Source: an uncultured Paracoccaceae bacterium (GTDB lineage: Bacteria > Pseudomonadota > Alphaproteobacteria > Rhodobacterales > Rhodobacteraceae). Taken from it: 64,000 nt of DNA. Position 1 is the stretch's first letter; each line of letters begins with the position of its first letter. A program made the position numbers and the translations under genes. Under the pieces are notes generated by a model. That model made no database searches. It saw only the letters and a list, made by a program, of their open reading frames with translations, and was not told the DNA's origin. Below, one piece after another: positions 47,201-55,734 of the stretch. The DNA lies in assembly GCA_937872465.1 (NCBI GenBank), contig CALMSR010000039.1, positions 124,001 through 188,000 of the forward strand, in the 5' to 3' direction.

Positions 47201-47429
47201 GTCGACGACGATCACCACCTTCGGCGGCTTCCTGCCGCTGATCCTCGCCGGCGGCGGCTTCTGGCCGCCCTTCGCGATGGCGGTGGCAGGCGGCGTGCTG
47301 CTGTCGACGGTCGTCGCCTTCTACTTCACCCCGCCGATGTTCGCGCTGATCTACGGGCGCCACGAGGTCGCGGGCACGTCCGGCCGGCACGCCTCCGAAG
47401 TGCTTCCGGGCCTTGTCGTTGGCGCATGA
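44292..47429 (+). CDS. RND efflux transporter permease with altered proton-relay residues
   Basis: A full-length (1045-residue) RND pump: 12 membrane segments, two large periplasmic loops, and starting motif MDSWFYRNPRGFAVAVMVI. In TM4 the usual Asp-Asp of the proton relay reads VDAAIV (Asp403, Ala404). The TM10 position normally Lys reads Asn935 (GVSINAAII). It is in an operon with the adaptor and probably the SDR at 47473, but no outer-membrane channel gene is present. Substrates cannot be predicted. Confidence 0.92.
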   Translation: MDSWFYRNPRGFAVAVMVILAMGWSAFLTIGRQEDPTITNLFATVLTPYPGADPARVEALVTEKIEAELRGVAAISEISSVSRPGLSVIQIDLSETLPKSEIEPAWTEIRNAVDDARAELPAGAGVPDFENASFGTFTAISAVMQRPGDQANPVLLARSAEDLQERLRRIPGTDTVEIFGAPQEEILVSIDATRLTDLGLDAASVSAAIAAADAKVSAGRLQGGEQEMVVEITGEIDDLARIRAIPLATGADGAVLRLGDVADVTRTPLEPAESIARYQGRPAVLVAARMVNDLQVDRWMEAVRAELALFEAASPGGVEHALIFDQSTYVTERFAALGANLAAGIGLVTLVLFVTLGWRAALIVASAIPLASLISLFGMNLAGISIHQMSVTGLIVALGLLVDAAIVMTDEIRKRLADGTPRLDAVRRAVRMLAVPLLASTLTTVLAFMPMALLPGPVGDFVGSIAKSVIIMLVASLALALTLTPALAGWLLPAGGDRPQRWWRDGMVLPRLGRAFDRSLALSLRYPGLAILASLALPVTGFLAFPTLTAQFFPGADRNQFYVQLTLSGTASISQTEAAAARADRLLRATPGIETVAWTVGESAPAFYYNMQMDQDGVPGFAEALVTTDSADRTQAVIPDLQDRLTDQLPDAEIVVRDLVQGPPVAAPIEVRFVGPDLAVLRDLGDRTRALMAGVPGITQSRATLTGGPPKLRLALDEDRVRLAGLDLARVAAQLNAATDGALGGSLVEGTVESPVRVRLAAGDRAAPERLASLAIVDPAADAGKAWPGVPLAALGDLELVPSDGPIHRRNGERINLVQAFTAIGVLPEEALSVLRARLDAEPDLLPPGYRLEYGGDADARSDTVSYLMATVLMVVVLTLATLVLSFRSFRLTAISLAVAGLSMGLSLLALAIFDYPFGIQGLLGVIGSIGVSINAAIIILSALAEDPRARTGDRDAVRTVVLGTSRHILSTTITTFGGFLPLILAGGGFWPPFAMAVAGGVLLSTVVAFYFTPPMFALIYGRHEVAGTSGRHASEVLPGLVVGA

Positions 47430-47472
47430 ACTCCGTCCTCCCTTCCGCCCTCATCACGAGCGAGACTTCGAA

Positions 47473-48303
47473 ATGACGTCCGAAAATCGCAGCAGACACC
47501 GGAGCCGGATCTCGGCCGCATACGGCCCCTGGGCGCTGGTCACCGGCGCCTCTGGCGGGATCGGGCGGGCGCTTGTACTCGAGATTGCGGCCTGCGGAAT
47601 CAATGTCGTGCTGTCGGCACGCCGGGAACACTTGCTGTCCGAGCTTGCCCGCGACATCACGGCGCGGTTCGGCGTCGAGTCCCGCGTCCTTGCGGGCGAC
47701 CTCTCCGACCCGGCCACGGTCGGACCCTTGCTGGCTCGGACCGATGATCTCGACATCGGCCTGCTGGTGGCCTGTGCCGGGTTCGGAACCTCGGGGGATG
47801 CCATCGACAGCGATCTCGCCACCGAGCTGAGCATGATCGACGTGAACTGCGGCGCGACCTTCGCCGCAATCCACCAATTTGCACCACGGCTCGCGCGGCG
47901 CGGACGCGGCGGCATCATCCTGATGAGCTCGCTGGTCGCCTTCCAGGGCGTGGCGCGCGCTGCGAACTACGCGGCCACCAAGGCTTACGTGCAGGTTCTG
48001 GCGGAAGGGCTGTCGCGCGAGCTGGCAGCAAAGGGCGTGGACGTTCTGGCCGCGGCACCCGGACCGGTGGAGAGTGGCTTTGCCAAGCGCGCGGCCATGC
48101 GGCTGAGCAACCCGGCAACGCCTGAACAGGTCGCGAAGGAAATCCTGCCCGCGCTCGGGCGGCGGACGACGGTGCGGCCGACGCTCCTGAACAGGGTGCT
48201 GCAGGTCAATCTGTCGCTTCTGCCAAGACCGGTCCGCACCCGCATCATGCAGAAGGTCATGGCGGGAATGACAAAGCATGACGAGCGCGTTTCCGATGCC
48301 TGA
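47473..48303 (+). CDS. Short-chain dehydrogenase/reductase
   Basis: A 276-residue classical SDR: GASGGIG cofactor motif, ACAGFG, catalytic Ser in MSSLVAF and YAATK. It has a C-terminal region (PEQVAKEILPALGRR) usual in a subfamily with a small membrane-proximal tail. It follows the RND gene by 43 bp, so it may be co-transcribed and could modify the pump's substrate; that is inference. A TTG 20 codons earlier would extend the frame, but the ATG at 47473 fits the family N-terminus better. Confidence 0.85.
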   Translation: MTSENRSRHRSRISAAYGPWALVTGASGGIGRALVLEIAACGINVVLSARREHLLSELARDITARFGVESRVLAGDLSDPATVGPLLARTDDLDIGLLVACAGFGTSGDAIDSDLATELSMIDVNCGATFAAIHQFAPRLARRGRGGIILMSSLVAFQGVARAANYAATKAYVQVLAEGLSRELAAKGVDVLAAAPGPVESGFAKRAAMRLSNPATPEQVAKEILPALGRRTTVRPTLLNRVLQVNLSLLPRPVRTRIMQKVMAGMTKHDERVSDA

Positions 48304-48424
48304 CACAGAGGTCTTCGTCTCGATCAGCGGGCTCGAGACGCGCCGCCTGAGTCATTATTCGACCTTATGTTCCGTGCGGTCCGCTCGATGGCGCTAAGGG
48401 ATACTTCCGATACGGGATGGGGCG

Positions 48425-48754
48425 ATTGCCTCGCTGCGGCTGAAACACATCGACCTGGTGCAGGGTTGCGTCTATCAGGACGCGAGGGAAGTGCGGACCA
48501 AGTTCGCCAAGACCTTCACCACCTGGTTCTATCCGGTCGATGACGCATACTTGGCTTGCCTCCGCGACTGGGTGGACTTCCTGCGCAGGGATCAGTTGTT
48601 CGGCCCCGCCGACGCCCTCTTCCCCAAGCCCCTGATGGGCCTGCAGGACAGCAGCTTCGCCGCAGTCGGCTTGTCGCACGACACCTGGAGACCTCCGATT
48701 ATCGCCCAAACGGCAGGGAGCAGGCGCGTAAGCGACGGGATGAGGATCCGATGA
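48425..48754 (+). pseudogene. Tyrosine recombinase/integrase remnant
   Basis: About 100 codons resemble the middle of a site-specific integrase: IASLRLKHIDLVQGCVYQDAREV, RTKFAKTFTTWFYPV, WVDFLRRDQLFGPADALFP. These belong to the region of the catalytic arginine (SLRLKHID). A stop closes the frame 30 bases upstream, and the frame ends before the HxxR/Tyr part. An upstream neighbouring frame looks like its displaced continuation. The rest of the gene is gone. The stretch 48755-48929 shows no recognisable gene. Confidence 0.65.
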
Positions 48755-48929
48755 CATCGCCCCGATTCCAAGGCTTCGTGGGCATGCCCAATGCCGATTT
48801 CGAGCCGGTCATGTTGCGGGTGGCCTAGGAAGGCGCGAAGCGTGCGCTCGCCGATGTCGGCCTCGACGGCGACAAGGCCGCGCAAACAGTTGGGGTCCGG
48901 CACTGATCCGTGAGCGGCCAGCTGGCCGC

Positions 48930-50201
48930 TCAGTCCAGCTCGATCGGGCGTAGCGCGATCGTTGTTGCGTGGCCGACGGCGTCGACGCTCGCCTCGACCA
49001 GGGAAGGGTCGGCGACGGCGTCCGAGAACGTCTGGGGACCGAAGTCCTCGAGCCCATTGAAGAGCGCGCTCATCAGTGGCGAGGTCTGGACCGTGCTGTG
49101 GCCTTGCGCGTCGGCGCCTTTCACGTGGGTCACGTCGACCACCGTCACCGGCAGGTCGGCAAGCGCGGCCGGGTCGGTGATCATGCCGAGCCGCGCTTGT
49201 CCGCCGTGCAGGCTGGCCGAAAGCTGGAGGGCCTGGTCGCCGCTCGAGGCGAAGACGTAGATCGGGATACCCGGATGCCCGACGTCGCGCATCCGCTCAC
49301 GGAAGACCTCGACGTTGATGTCCGGAGCGAACATCACGACGGCGCGCAGCCTTTCGAGGAACGCATCGTCTCTGCGCAGCGCCTTCATCCACATGGTCTC
49401 GATCACGAGGAAGCAGCCCATGGAGTGGCAGGCGACGACGACGCCGTCGGCAGAGGAGCTGGCGACGAGATCGAGGGTGCGCGACAGCCCTTCCGTGGCG
49501 AAGATGGCGCTCTCCTTGTCATAGGGATAGCCGTTCCAGGCCGCGGCCGACGGCCAGGCGAAGTCCACCGATACCGCGGGCAGGGCGAAGTCCTCGGCGA
49601 GCTGCGCCTGCCGGTAGAGCCCTTCGGCGAAGGTGTTGTTGTAGCCATGCACGAACACGATCGCCTCGTCGTTCCGCTTACGGCCGAGCTCGCGGTCGAT
49701 CGCGGCCACGAACGCCTCACCGTCACGCAGGCGCGCGGCTTCCAGCGTGACGAAGTCGGTGCGCGGGTCGGCTTCGCGGCCCGGCCAGGTGACCGAGCCC
49801 GGCTCCCGCTCGGGCGGGACCGAGACGGCGAAGCGAGCAAAGCTGAGCGGCGCCCGCCCGGGGCCGAAGACCGCCGAGCCCTCGGCCGGGGCGCGCGCGC
49901 TGGCGACCAGTACCGGCGCCGCCGCGCCGGTCCCGGCCGCGGCGGGGTCGATCGACACCGCGCCGCGCGGGCCGGCGCAACCAGAAGTGAACGCCAGCGT
50001 CGCGAGAACGCCAAGGCGGAACAGCGCGGGCCAGCCGAGACGGTTGCGCGCAGCGGAGCCGCGCCGACCGAGGCTTTCCTGCCCGGCACGGTGCCGGCGC
50101 GACGGGTCAGCGGCGCCGCTGCCAAGTGTCAGGGTCGGTCGGGGTGTTCGGACCCGGCTGTGCATCGGGGACGCCACGGCCTCCGAGCGCTCGGCGATCA
50201 T
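48930..50201 (-). CDS. DUF900 family alpha/beta hydrolase, probable lipoprotein
   Basis: A 423-residue serine hydrolase. VFVHGYNNTFAEGLYR is the family's oxyanion motif, the nucleophile is in ACHSMGCF, and a late histidine lies in the VDVTHVKG segment. A lipobox-like segment (LATLAFTSGCAG) sits after about 70 hydrophilic residues, longer than a normal signal. The ATG at 50201 overlaps the TetR stop (ATGA), so it may be translationally coupled, but the true start may be nearer the lipobox. The co-transcribed TetR suggests a link to the efflux module; the substrate is unknown. Confidence 0.8.
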   Translation of the reverse strand: MIAERSEAVASPMHSRVRTPRPTLTLGSGAADPSRRHRAGQESLGRRGSAARNRLGWPALFRLGVLATLAFTSGCAGPRGAVSIDPAAAGTGAAAPVLVASARAPAEGSAVFGPGRAPLSFARFAVSVPPEREPGSVTWPGREADPRTDFVTLEAARLRDGEAFVAAIDRELGRKRNDEAIVFVHGYNNTFAEGLYRQAQLAEDFALPAVSVDFAWPSAAAWNGYPYDKESAIFATEGLSRTLDLVASSSADGVVVACHSMGCFLVIETMWMKALRRDDAFLERLRAVVMFAPDINVEVFRERMRDVGHPGIPIYVFASSGDQALQLSASLHGGQARLGMITDPAALADLPVTVVDVTHVKGADAQGHSTVQTSPLMSALFNGLEDFGPQTFSDAVADPSLVEASVDAVGHATTIALRPIELD

Positions 50202-50848
50202 GGCGTGGCGCCCTCGCCCGGCTGCCCATCGAGGACGTCGTCCAGGCCGTCGAACCCCGTCTCGGCGGCGCCAAGGGCCCGGAGCACAGCATCCAGAGCC
50301 TCGCGGATCAGATCGCGGGGTGCGCCGCGCTCGATGATGCCGCGCATGATCTGAAGCAACATGCCGATGACGATGTCCGCGGCGAGATCGACGTCCTTCA
50401 CCACCATGCGTCCCTGGGCGATGGCCTCGGCGAGGTCGGCTTTGAGATGCTCGCGAATGCCCCGGCCAAACTCGGTCGGCGACTGCGAGCTCTGGACGAC
50501 GAGGCGAGCCCAGACCTGGTCCGAGATCGCCTTTTGCAGGAACTGCCTGGACATGAATACCAGGCGGGCGACAGGATCGCTCAGCTCCAGCTTCGCCGGC
50601 GTCAGCATCTCGTCGAAGCTCTCGCCGAGCATCACACCCACGGCGGCGGCCAGCTCGCTGATGCTCAGGAAATGGTAGTAGAATGTGCCCTTGGCCACGC
50701 CCGCGGCCTCCACGACAGCATCGACCGTAAGGGCCTCGGGCGGTCGCTCGGCCAGAAGCAGCGCACCCGCTTCCAGGATCTGCGCGCGTGTCCTCGCCCG
50801 CTTTTCCCGGCCGATCTCCGCACGGCGGACCAGATCAATCTTTGCCAT
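50198..50848 (-). CDS. TetR/AcrR family repressor, likely controlling two promoters
   Basis: A 216-residue regulator with helix-turn-helix LTVDAVVEAAGVAKGTFYYHFLSISELAAAV and a variable ligand-binding domain. It is divergent from the DUF1127 gene. The 124 bp between them hold a near-palindromic site listed below. A near-identical site precedes the adaptor gene at 52372, so this repressor probably controls itself or its neighbour and the second RND operon. The ATG at 50848 is a clean start. Confidence 0.88.
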   Translation of the reverse strand: MAKIDLVRRAEIGREKRARTRAQILEAGALLLAERPPEALTVDAVVEAAGVAKGTFYYHFLSISELAAAVGVMLGESFDEMLTPAKLELSDPVARLVFMSRQFLQKAISDQVWARLVVQSSQSPTEFGRGIREHLKADLAEAIAQGRMVVKDVDLAADIVIGMLLQIMRGIIERGAPRDLIREALDAVLRALGAAETGFDGLDDVLDGQPGEGATP

Positions 50849-50876
50849 CCAAATTCTCCCATGAGCATGTTTTCAT

Positions 50877-50906
50877 GTTGACTGTATAGTCGATCCGACG
50901 TATGAG
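50877..50906 (+). promoter_or_regulatory. TetR operator with overlapping promoter of the DUF1127 gene
   Basis: The imperfect palindrome TTGACTGTATAGTCGA (50878-50893) includes the -35 box TTGACT (50878-50883). Seventeen bases later is a -10-like TATGAG (50901-50906). Eighteen of 23 bases from 50877 to 50899 match the site at 52258-52280. Confidence 0.65.
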
Positions 50907-50972
50907 TGCAATACGAAATCGACTCGGGCAGGCTCGCTTGCCCTCCAACCTAACCCGAAAAGGAAACGCGTC

Positions 50973-51176
50973 ATGGCTTACGCCCTCAACCTTCACGCTC
51001 ACGATGTCGAGCAGACGGGTCTCTTTGCCCGCCTGAGCAAGAGTTTCGCTGATCACCGAGAGTACATTGCGACCTACAAGACTCTCAATGCGCTGACCGA
51101 TCGCCAGTTGTCCGACTTCGGCGTTACCCGACAGAGCATCGGTGAGATTGCCTGGGCGTCAGTCTACGGAGACTGA
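50973..51176 (+). CDS. DUF1127 family small protein
   Basis: A 67-residue basic protein with the DUF1127 C-terminal motif: YKTLNALTDRQLSDFGVTRQSI. DUF1127 proteins are short arginine-rich RNA-binding or metabolic regulators common in alphaproteobacteria; the specific role here is unknown. Its position just downstream of the operator suggests it is part of the TetR regulon. Confidence 0.85.
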   Translation: MAYALNLHAHDVEQTGLFARLSKSFADHREYIATYKTLNALTDRQLSDFGVTRQSIGEIAWASVYGD

Positions 51177-51391
51177 CGCCGTCGTTTGCCGAGACAGCGA
51201 TGGAGTCGAATACACAACCTATCAATTGAACCAACCCGCTGCCATGCGGCGGGTCGCATCCGGCCTGGATGCTCTCGAGGCGTGGTACGGCCCCCCCTTC
51301 GCCCGGACGGGGCCGGAATCGACCCGACAAAATCACTCATGCCGCGTTTGCCTTGCGAGGGCGCAGCGGCCTCATCATCGAGGATGCACCT

Positions 51392-51994
51392 TTGACGCTG
51401 AAGCTAAACATCATCATCGGCTCGACCCGTCCAGGCCGGATCGGTCCTGTCATCGCGGAGTGGCTGAAGGATACTGCCGTCGAGCACGGCAAGTTCGCGG
51501 TGGAGCTGGTCGACCTCGCGGACTTCCACCTTCCCCTCCTCGACGAGGCGGCGCACCCGGCGTCGCGGCAATACGCCAACCCGCGGACCAAACGCTGGAG
51601 CGCCAGTGTTAACTCCGCCGACGCCTACCTTTTCTTGACGCCGGAGTACGACTACTTCGCTCCTGCCGCGCTGGTGAATGCGGTCCAGGTGCTCCTGCAG
51701 GAATGGCTCTACAAGCCCGCGGGAGTGCTCAGTTACGGCGGCGTCTCCGGGGGCCTGCGCTCTGCCCAGGTCTTGCGCCAGCTCCTGAGCAACGTGAATG
51801 TTCACGCCTTGCCGCAGGTGGTGCCGGTCCACTCGTTCTCCCAGTTCATCGATAACGGTGTGTTCCGTCCCAACCAAAGGATCCAGGACGGGGCCAACGG
51901 CCTGCTCGACGAGCTTTATAAATGGGCGCGGGCGCTCAGCAACCTTCGCGCCGAGCAGGCGGCCGACCGGGCCACCCAGAACGCCGCGGCCTGA
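51392..51994 (+). CDS. NADPH-dependent FMN reductase / flavodoxin-fold oxidoreductase
   Basis: A 200-residue flavodoxin-fold enzyme: NIIIGSTRPGRIGPVIAEW binds the FMN phosphate, and the flavin-contact segment reads TPEYDYFAPAALVNAVQVL. Such proteins reduce flavin, quinones or azo/nitro compounds. I start at the TTG at 51392 (AGGA 8-10 bases upstream), where the fold begins; the frame is open 41 codons further without homology. The 215 bp between the DUF1127 gene and this one hold nothing else I can see. Confidence 0.8.
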   Translation: MTLKLNIIIGSTRPGRIGPVIAEWLKDTAVEHGKFAVELVDLADFHLPLLDEAAHPASRQYANPRTKRWSASVNSADAYLFLTPEYDYFAPAALVNAVQVLLQEWLYKPAGVLSYGGVSGGLRSAQVLRQLLSNVNVHALPQVVPVHSFSQFIDNGVFRPNQRIQDGANGLLDELYKWARALSNLRAEQAADRATQNAAA

Positions 51995-52371
51995 CCCTCG
52001 CCGCGGGCGGCGGTGTTCGCCGGCCCGCCGGGTTGCCACCAAGCCATCGATGACCAGCGCCTGGCTTCCCAACCTCGATTGCCGCATCAAAGCCTGGCGG
52101 AGCGCGATGTTCGCGCGCGGCGCCAGGTTCCCGATCGCATGATCGCGTCTTCGGTGGACTGCGGGCGAGCAGCCGCGCGCTTCTGAGTCAATCTCCTGAT
52201 CCTGTCCGCACCGGCGTGATAGCCAGCTTGAGCGAGACCACACATCTCTGATCTCGTGTTGACTGCAACGTCGATTTGACTTATTGGTAGATTTGAGAAC
52301 GCGAAACAGGCCCAGCCCACCCCTTTCTCAAAGCCGTCGCCTGCAACCCGATAACCCGAGCGGAGACACTC
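51995..52371. other. 377-bp stretch before the second RND operon
   Basis: No gene is supported. Apart from the operator/promoter at 52258-52287, a minus-strand frame (about 52090-52240) vaguely resembles the middle of an IS transposase (YHAGADRIRRLTQ), but too little is left to call it. Confidence 0.45.
52258..52287 (+). promoter_or_regulatory. TetR operator with overlapping promoter of the second RND operon
   Basis: GTTGACTGCAACGTCGAT (52258-52275) repeats the site at 50877. The -35 TTGACT (52259-52264), 17-bp spacer and -10-like TATTGG (52282-52287) have the same layout as in the DUF1127 promoter. Confidence 0.65.
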
Positions 52372-53457
52372 ATGCGCCTGTCATCAGGTCCGATCCTCTG
52401 TGCCTGCGTCGCCTGCCTGTTTCTGGCGGGATGCAAGGAAGACCACGAAGCCGAGGCGCCCCCGGCGGTGCGTCCCGCCCGGGTGGCCATCGTGACGCCA
52501 AACAAGCTCGAACTGGCGGCGCAGGGCGCCGGCCGCGTCGAGGCGCGCTACGTCAGCCAGGTCGGTTTCGAAGTCGGCGGGAGGCTGATTTCGCGCGACG
52601 TCGACATCGGCTCCGTCGTCAAGAAGGGTGACAGGCTCGCGACGCTCAGCGCCACCGATTTCGAGAACAAGGTGATCACGGCCGAGGCCGATCTCGCCAC
52701 CGCAAGAGCGACCCTCGTCCGGGTGGCCGCGCAGGAAGAACGTGACCGCACCCTCGCGGATAGGGGCTATACGCCGCGCGCCGTCTATGACGAATCGCTG
52801 CGGTCGCTCCGGAGCGCCGAAGCGGCGGTGCAGGCCGCCGAAGCGCAGCTTCGCATCGCCCAGAACCAACTCGGCTACACCCGGCTGCTCGCCCCGAACG
52901 ATGGGATCGTCACCGCGACCGGCGCCGATCCGGGGCAGGTCGTGGAAGCCGGGCAGATGGTCGTCGAGGTCTCGCGCGACGCCGAGCGCGAGGCGGTCTT
53001 CGCCGTCGCCGGCGCAGACGTCGACGGCGTGACGCCCGGCATGCAGGGCAAGGTCTGGCTGCAGGCGCAGCCCGAGGTGGCGGTCACCGGCACCGTTCGC
53101 GAGATCTCGCCGGTCGCCGACAGCACCACGGGAACCTACGAAGTGCGGGTCTCCCTGCCCTCGGCGCCGCGGGAGATGCGTCTCGGGGCCATCGTCGTCG
53201 GCCGCGCCGAAGCCGAGGGCGCGGAGGTGACGACGCTCCCCGCCACCGCGCTGCTGCAGTCCGGCGACGGCGCGCAGGTCTGGGTCGTCTCCAAGGAGAA
53301 CCAGGTGCAAAGGCGCAAGGTCGAGCTCCTCGAGTTCGACATGGACTCGGTCGTCGTCGGCGCCGGCCTCGCCCCCGGCGAGATGGTGGTCACCGCCGGC
53401 GTCAACGCCATGGCCGATGGCCAGGTAGTGAAGCCCGAGATGGAGGCACAGCGATGA
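52372..53457 (+). CDS. RND efflux periplasmic adaptor lipoprotein
   Basis: A 361-residue adaptor with a lipobox (LFLAGCKE, lipidated Cys21), a lipoyl half (GFEVGGRLISRDVDIGSVVKKG), a coiled coil, a second lipoyl half (RLLAPNDGIVTATGADPGQVV), a beta-barrel and a membrane-proximal domain. GGAGAC precedes the ATG. Its stop overlaps the permease start (ATGA). It is intact, although its pump partner is truncated. Confidence 0.9.
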   Translation: MRLSSGPILCACVACLFLAGCKEDHEAEAPPAVRPARVAIVTPNKLELAAQGAGRVEARYVSQVGFEVGGRLISRDVDIGSVVKKGDRLATLSATDFENKVITAEADLATARATLVRVAAQEERDRTLADRGYTPRAVYDESLRSLRSAEAAVQAAEAQLRIAQNQLGYTRLLAPNDGIVTATGADPGQVVEAGQMVVEVSRDAEREAVFAVAGADVDGVTPGMQGKVWLQAQPEVAVTGTVREISPVADSTTGTYEVRVSLPSAPREMRLGAIVVGRAEAEGAEVTTLPATALLQSGDGAQVWVVSKENQVQRRKVELLEFDMDSVVVGAGLAPGEMVVTAGVNAMADGQVVKPEMEAQR

Positions 53458-55715
53458 CCCGCTTCAACCTATCCGAATGGGCGGTGAACAACCGCGCCAT
53501 CACCGTCTTCTTCATGCTGGTCTGCCTCATCGGCGGGCTGGGCGCCTACCGCGGGCTGGGCCGCGAAGAGGACCCCGACTTCTCGATCCAGACCATGGTC
53601 GTCCAGGCCTCTTGGCCAGGCGCGAGCGTGGCCGACACCCTCACGCAACTGACCGACCGGCTCGAGAAGAAGCTCGAGGAGACCCCCAACCTCGACTACC
53701 TCAAGAGCTACACCAAGCCCGGCCAGGCGACCATCTTCGTCAACCTCAAGGAGTCGACGCCGAGCGAAGAGATCGAGGACACCTGGTGCCAGGTCCGCAA
53801 GAAGATCGACGACATGCGGATGACCTTGCCGGAGGGCGTGGTCGGTCCCTTTTTCAACGACGAGTTCGGCGACGTCTTCGGCATTGTCTACGGCGTCACC
53901 TACGACGGCTTCACGCCGCGCGAAGCGCGTGATTTCGTCGAGACGGCGCGGGCCGAGTTCCTGCGCTCGCCGGACGTCGGCAAGGTCGAGATCTTCGGCG
54001 ACCAGGATCAGAAGGTATACCTGAGCTTCTCGCCGCAGAAGCTCGCCAACCTCGACCTGAGCCTCGAGCGGGTGCTCGCGGCGGTCGCCGAGCAGAACGC
54101 CGTGGCTCCGTCCGGCATCATCAACACGTCGCACGAGAACATGCTGGTCGACGTCACCGGCGCGCTCGTGACGCCGGAGGACATCGCTGACCTGAACCTC
54201 TGGATCGACGGTCACTTCTACAAGCTCACCGACATCGCTTCGGTCGAGCACGGCTATAGCGACCCGCCCACCAAGATGTTCCGCGTCAACGGCAAGCCGG
54301 CGATCGGGATCGGCGTCAACATGCGCGATGGCGGCAACAACCTCACTTTCGGCGAGGGCTTGCACCATGCGGCCGAAAACCTGGTGGAGCGGCTTCCGAT
54401 CGGCGTCGAGCTCAACCTCGTGTCCGACCAGCCCGAGGTCGTGCGCGAAGCCATCGGCCATTTCACCAAGGCGCTCCTCGAGGCGGTCGTGATCGTGCTT
54501 GCGGTCAGCTTCGTCAGCCTCGGCCTCCGCGCCGGGCTCGTCGTCGCCCTGTCGATCCCGCTCGTCCTCGTCATCGTCTTCGTGGCGATGGAGCTGATGG
54601 GCATCAGCCTGCAGCGCATCTCCCTCGGCGCCCTCATCATCGCGCTCGGCCTCCTCGTCGACGACGCCATGATCACGACGGAGATGATGATCTCCAAGAT
54701 CGAGGAAGGCATGGACAAGATGAAGGCCGCGACCTTCGCCTATACCTCCACGGCCTTCCCGATGCTGACGGGCACCCTGGTCACCGTCTTCGGCTTCCTG
54801 CCGATCGGTTTCGCCGACAACAGCACCGGCCAGTACACCTACTCGCTCTTCGCCGTGGTCGCCGTGGCGCTCATCGCCTCGTGGTTCGTGGCGGTTCTTT
54901 TCGCGCCGGTTATCGGCGTCGCGGTACTGCCTCCGACGATGAAGGGGCATTCGACAGCCGAACCGGGGCGCTTCATGCGTCTCTTCGCCGATGTGCTCGG
55001 CTTCGCCATGCGGCGCCGCTGGCTCACCATCGGCGCGTCGCTCATCGCCTTCGGCATCTCGCTCTACGGTATGGGCTTCGTGCAGCAGCAGTTCTTTCCC
55101 GCCTCCAACCGGCCCGAGCTGCTGGTGACGATGACCCTGCCGAAGAACGCTTCGATCGCAGCGACCGAAGCCACGACCGAGCAGCTCGAGGAAGCCCTCG
55201 CGGGTGACGCCGACATCGTGAGCTTCTCGTCCTACGTCGGCGGCGGCGCCATCCGCTTCTACCTGCCGCTCGACGTGCAGCTCGACAACGACTTCATCGC
55301 CGAGACCGTGGTCGTCGCCAAGGACCTGGAGGCGCGCGACCGGGTGAAGGCCCGACTCGAATCGCTGCTCGCGCGCGACTTCCCCGACGTGACGGCGCGC
55401 GTCTCCCGCCTCGAGCTCGGTCCGCCCGTGGGCTGGCCGCTGCAGTACCGGGTCAAGTCGCTTCCAGATCGCTCCGGCTCCGCGGATACCTCACCGGCTC
55501 ATCGGTGTTCTTCTGGCCGTTCGTTCCCGCCCTGCTGGCTTGGGGGCTTGTCGCGATGGCGGCAACCAGCGAACTGCCAAGTATGGACGCAGCGGCTTCG
55601 CCAAAGCAGAGCGCTACCCTTTCTCCTTCCATCCATATGCTTAGTGAAGGCGGCGCGATGTCAGCGCGGGCAACAGTCTATCGGTCCGACAAGGCCGAGG
55701 AGGGTGGCTCAATAA
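53454..55715 (+). pseudogene. RND efflux permease truncated after about residue 667
   Basis: The first 667 residues are a normal RND permease: WAVNNRAITVFFMLVCLIGGLG, the proton-relay pair Asp403-Asp404 in GLLVDDAMITTE, and the second porter domain up to GPPVGWPLQYRV. RND pumps are about 1030 residues long; the remaining C-terminal domain and TM8-12 are absent. From about 55455 the sequence turns into an unrelated frame of 85 codons before a stop. A pump lacking half of its membrane domain should not work, so I call it a pseudogene. The breakpoint is at about 55455. Confidence 0.75.
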
Positions 55716-55734
55716 CGGGATCTGCAGGCACACC

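Noticed and set aside
48755..48903. Short plus-strand frame with one internal stop after the integrase remnant
   Set aside because: The two pieces read through a stop could be an old gene end, but I could not match them to any family.
52087..52243. Possible IS5-type transposase segment on the minus strand
   Set aside because: Only about 15 residues resemble a transposase and the continuation fails to match; could be chance.
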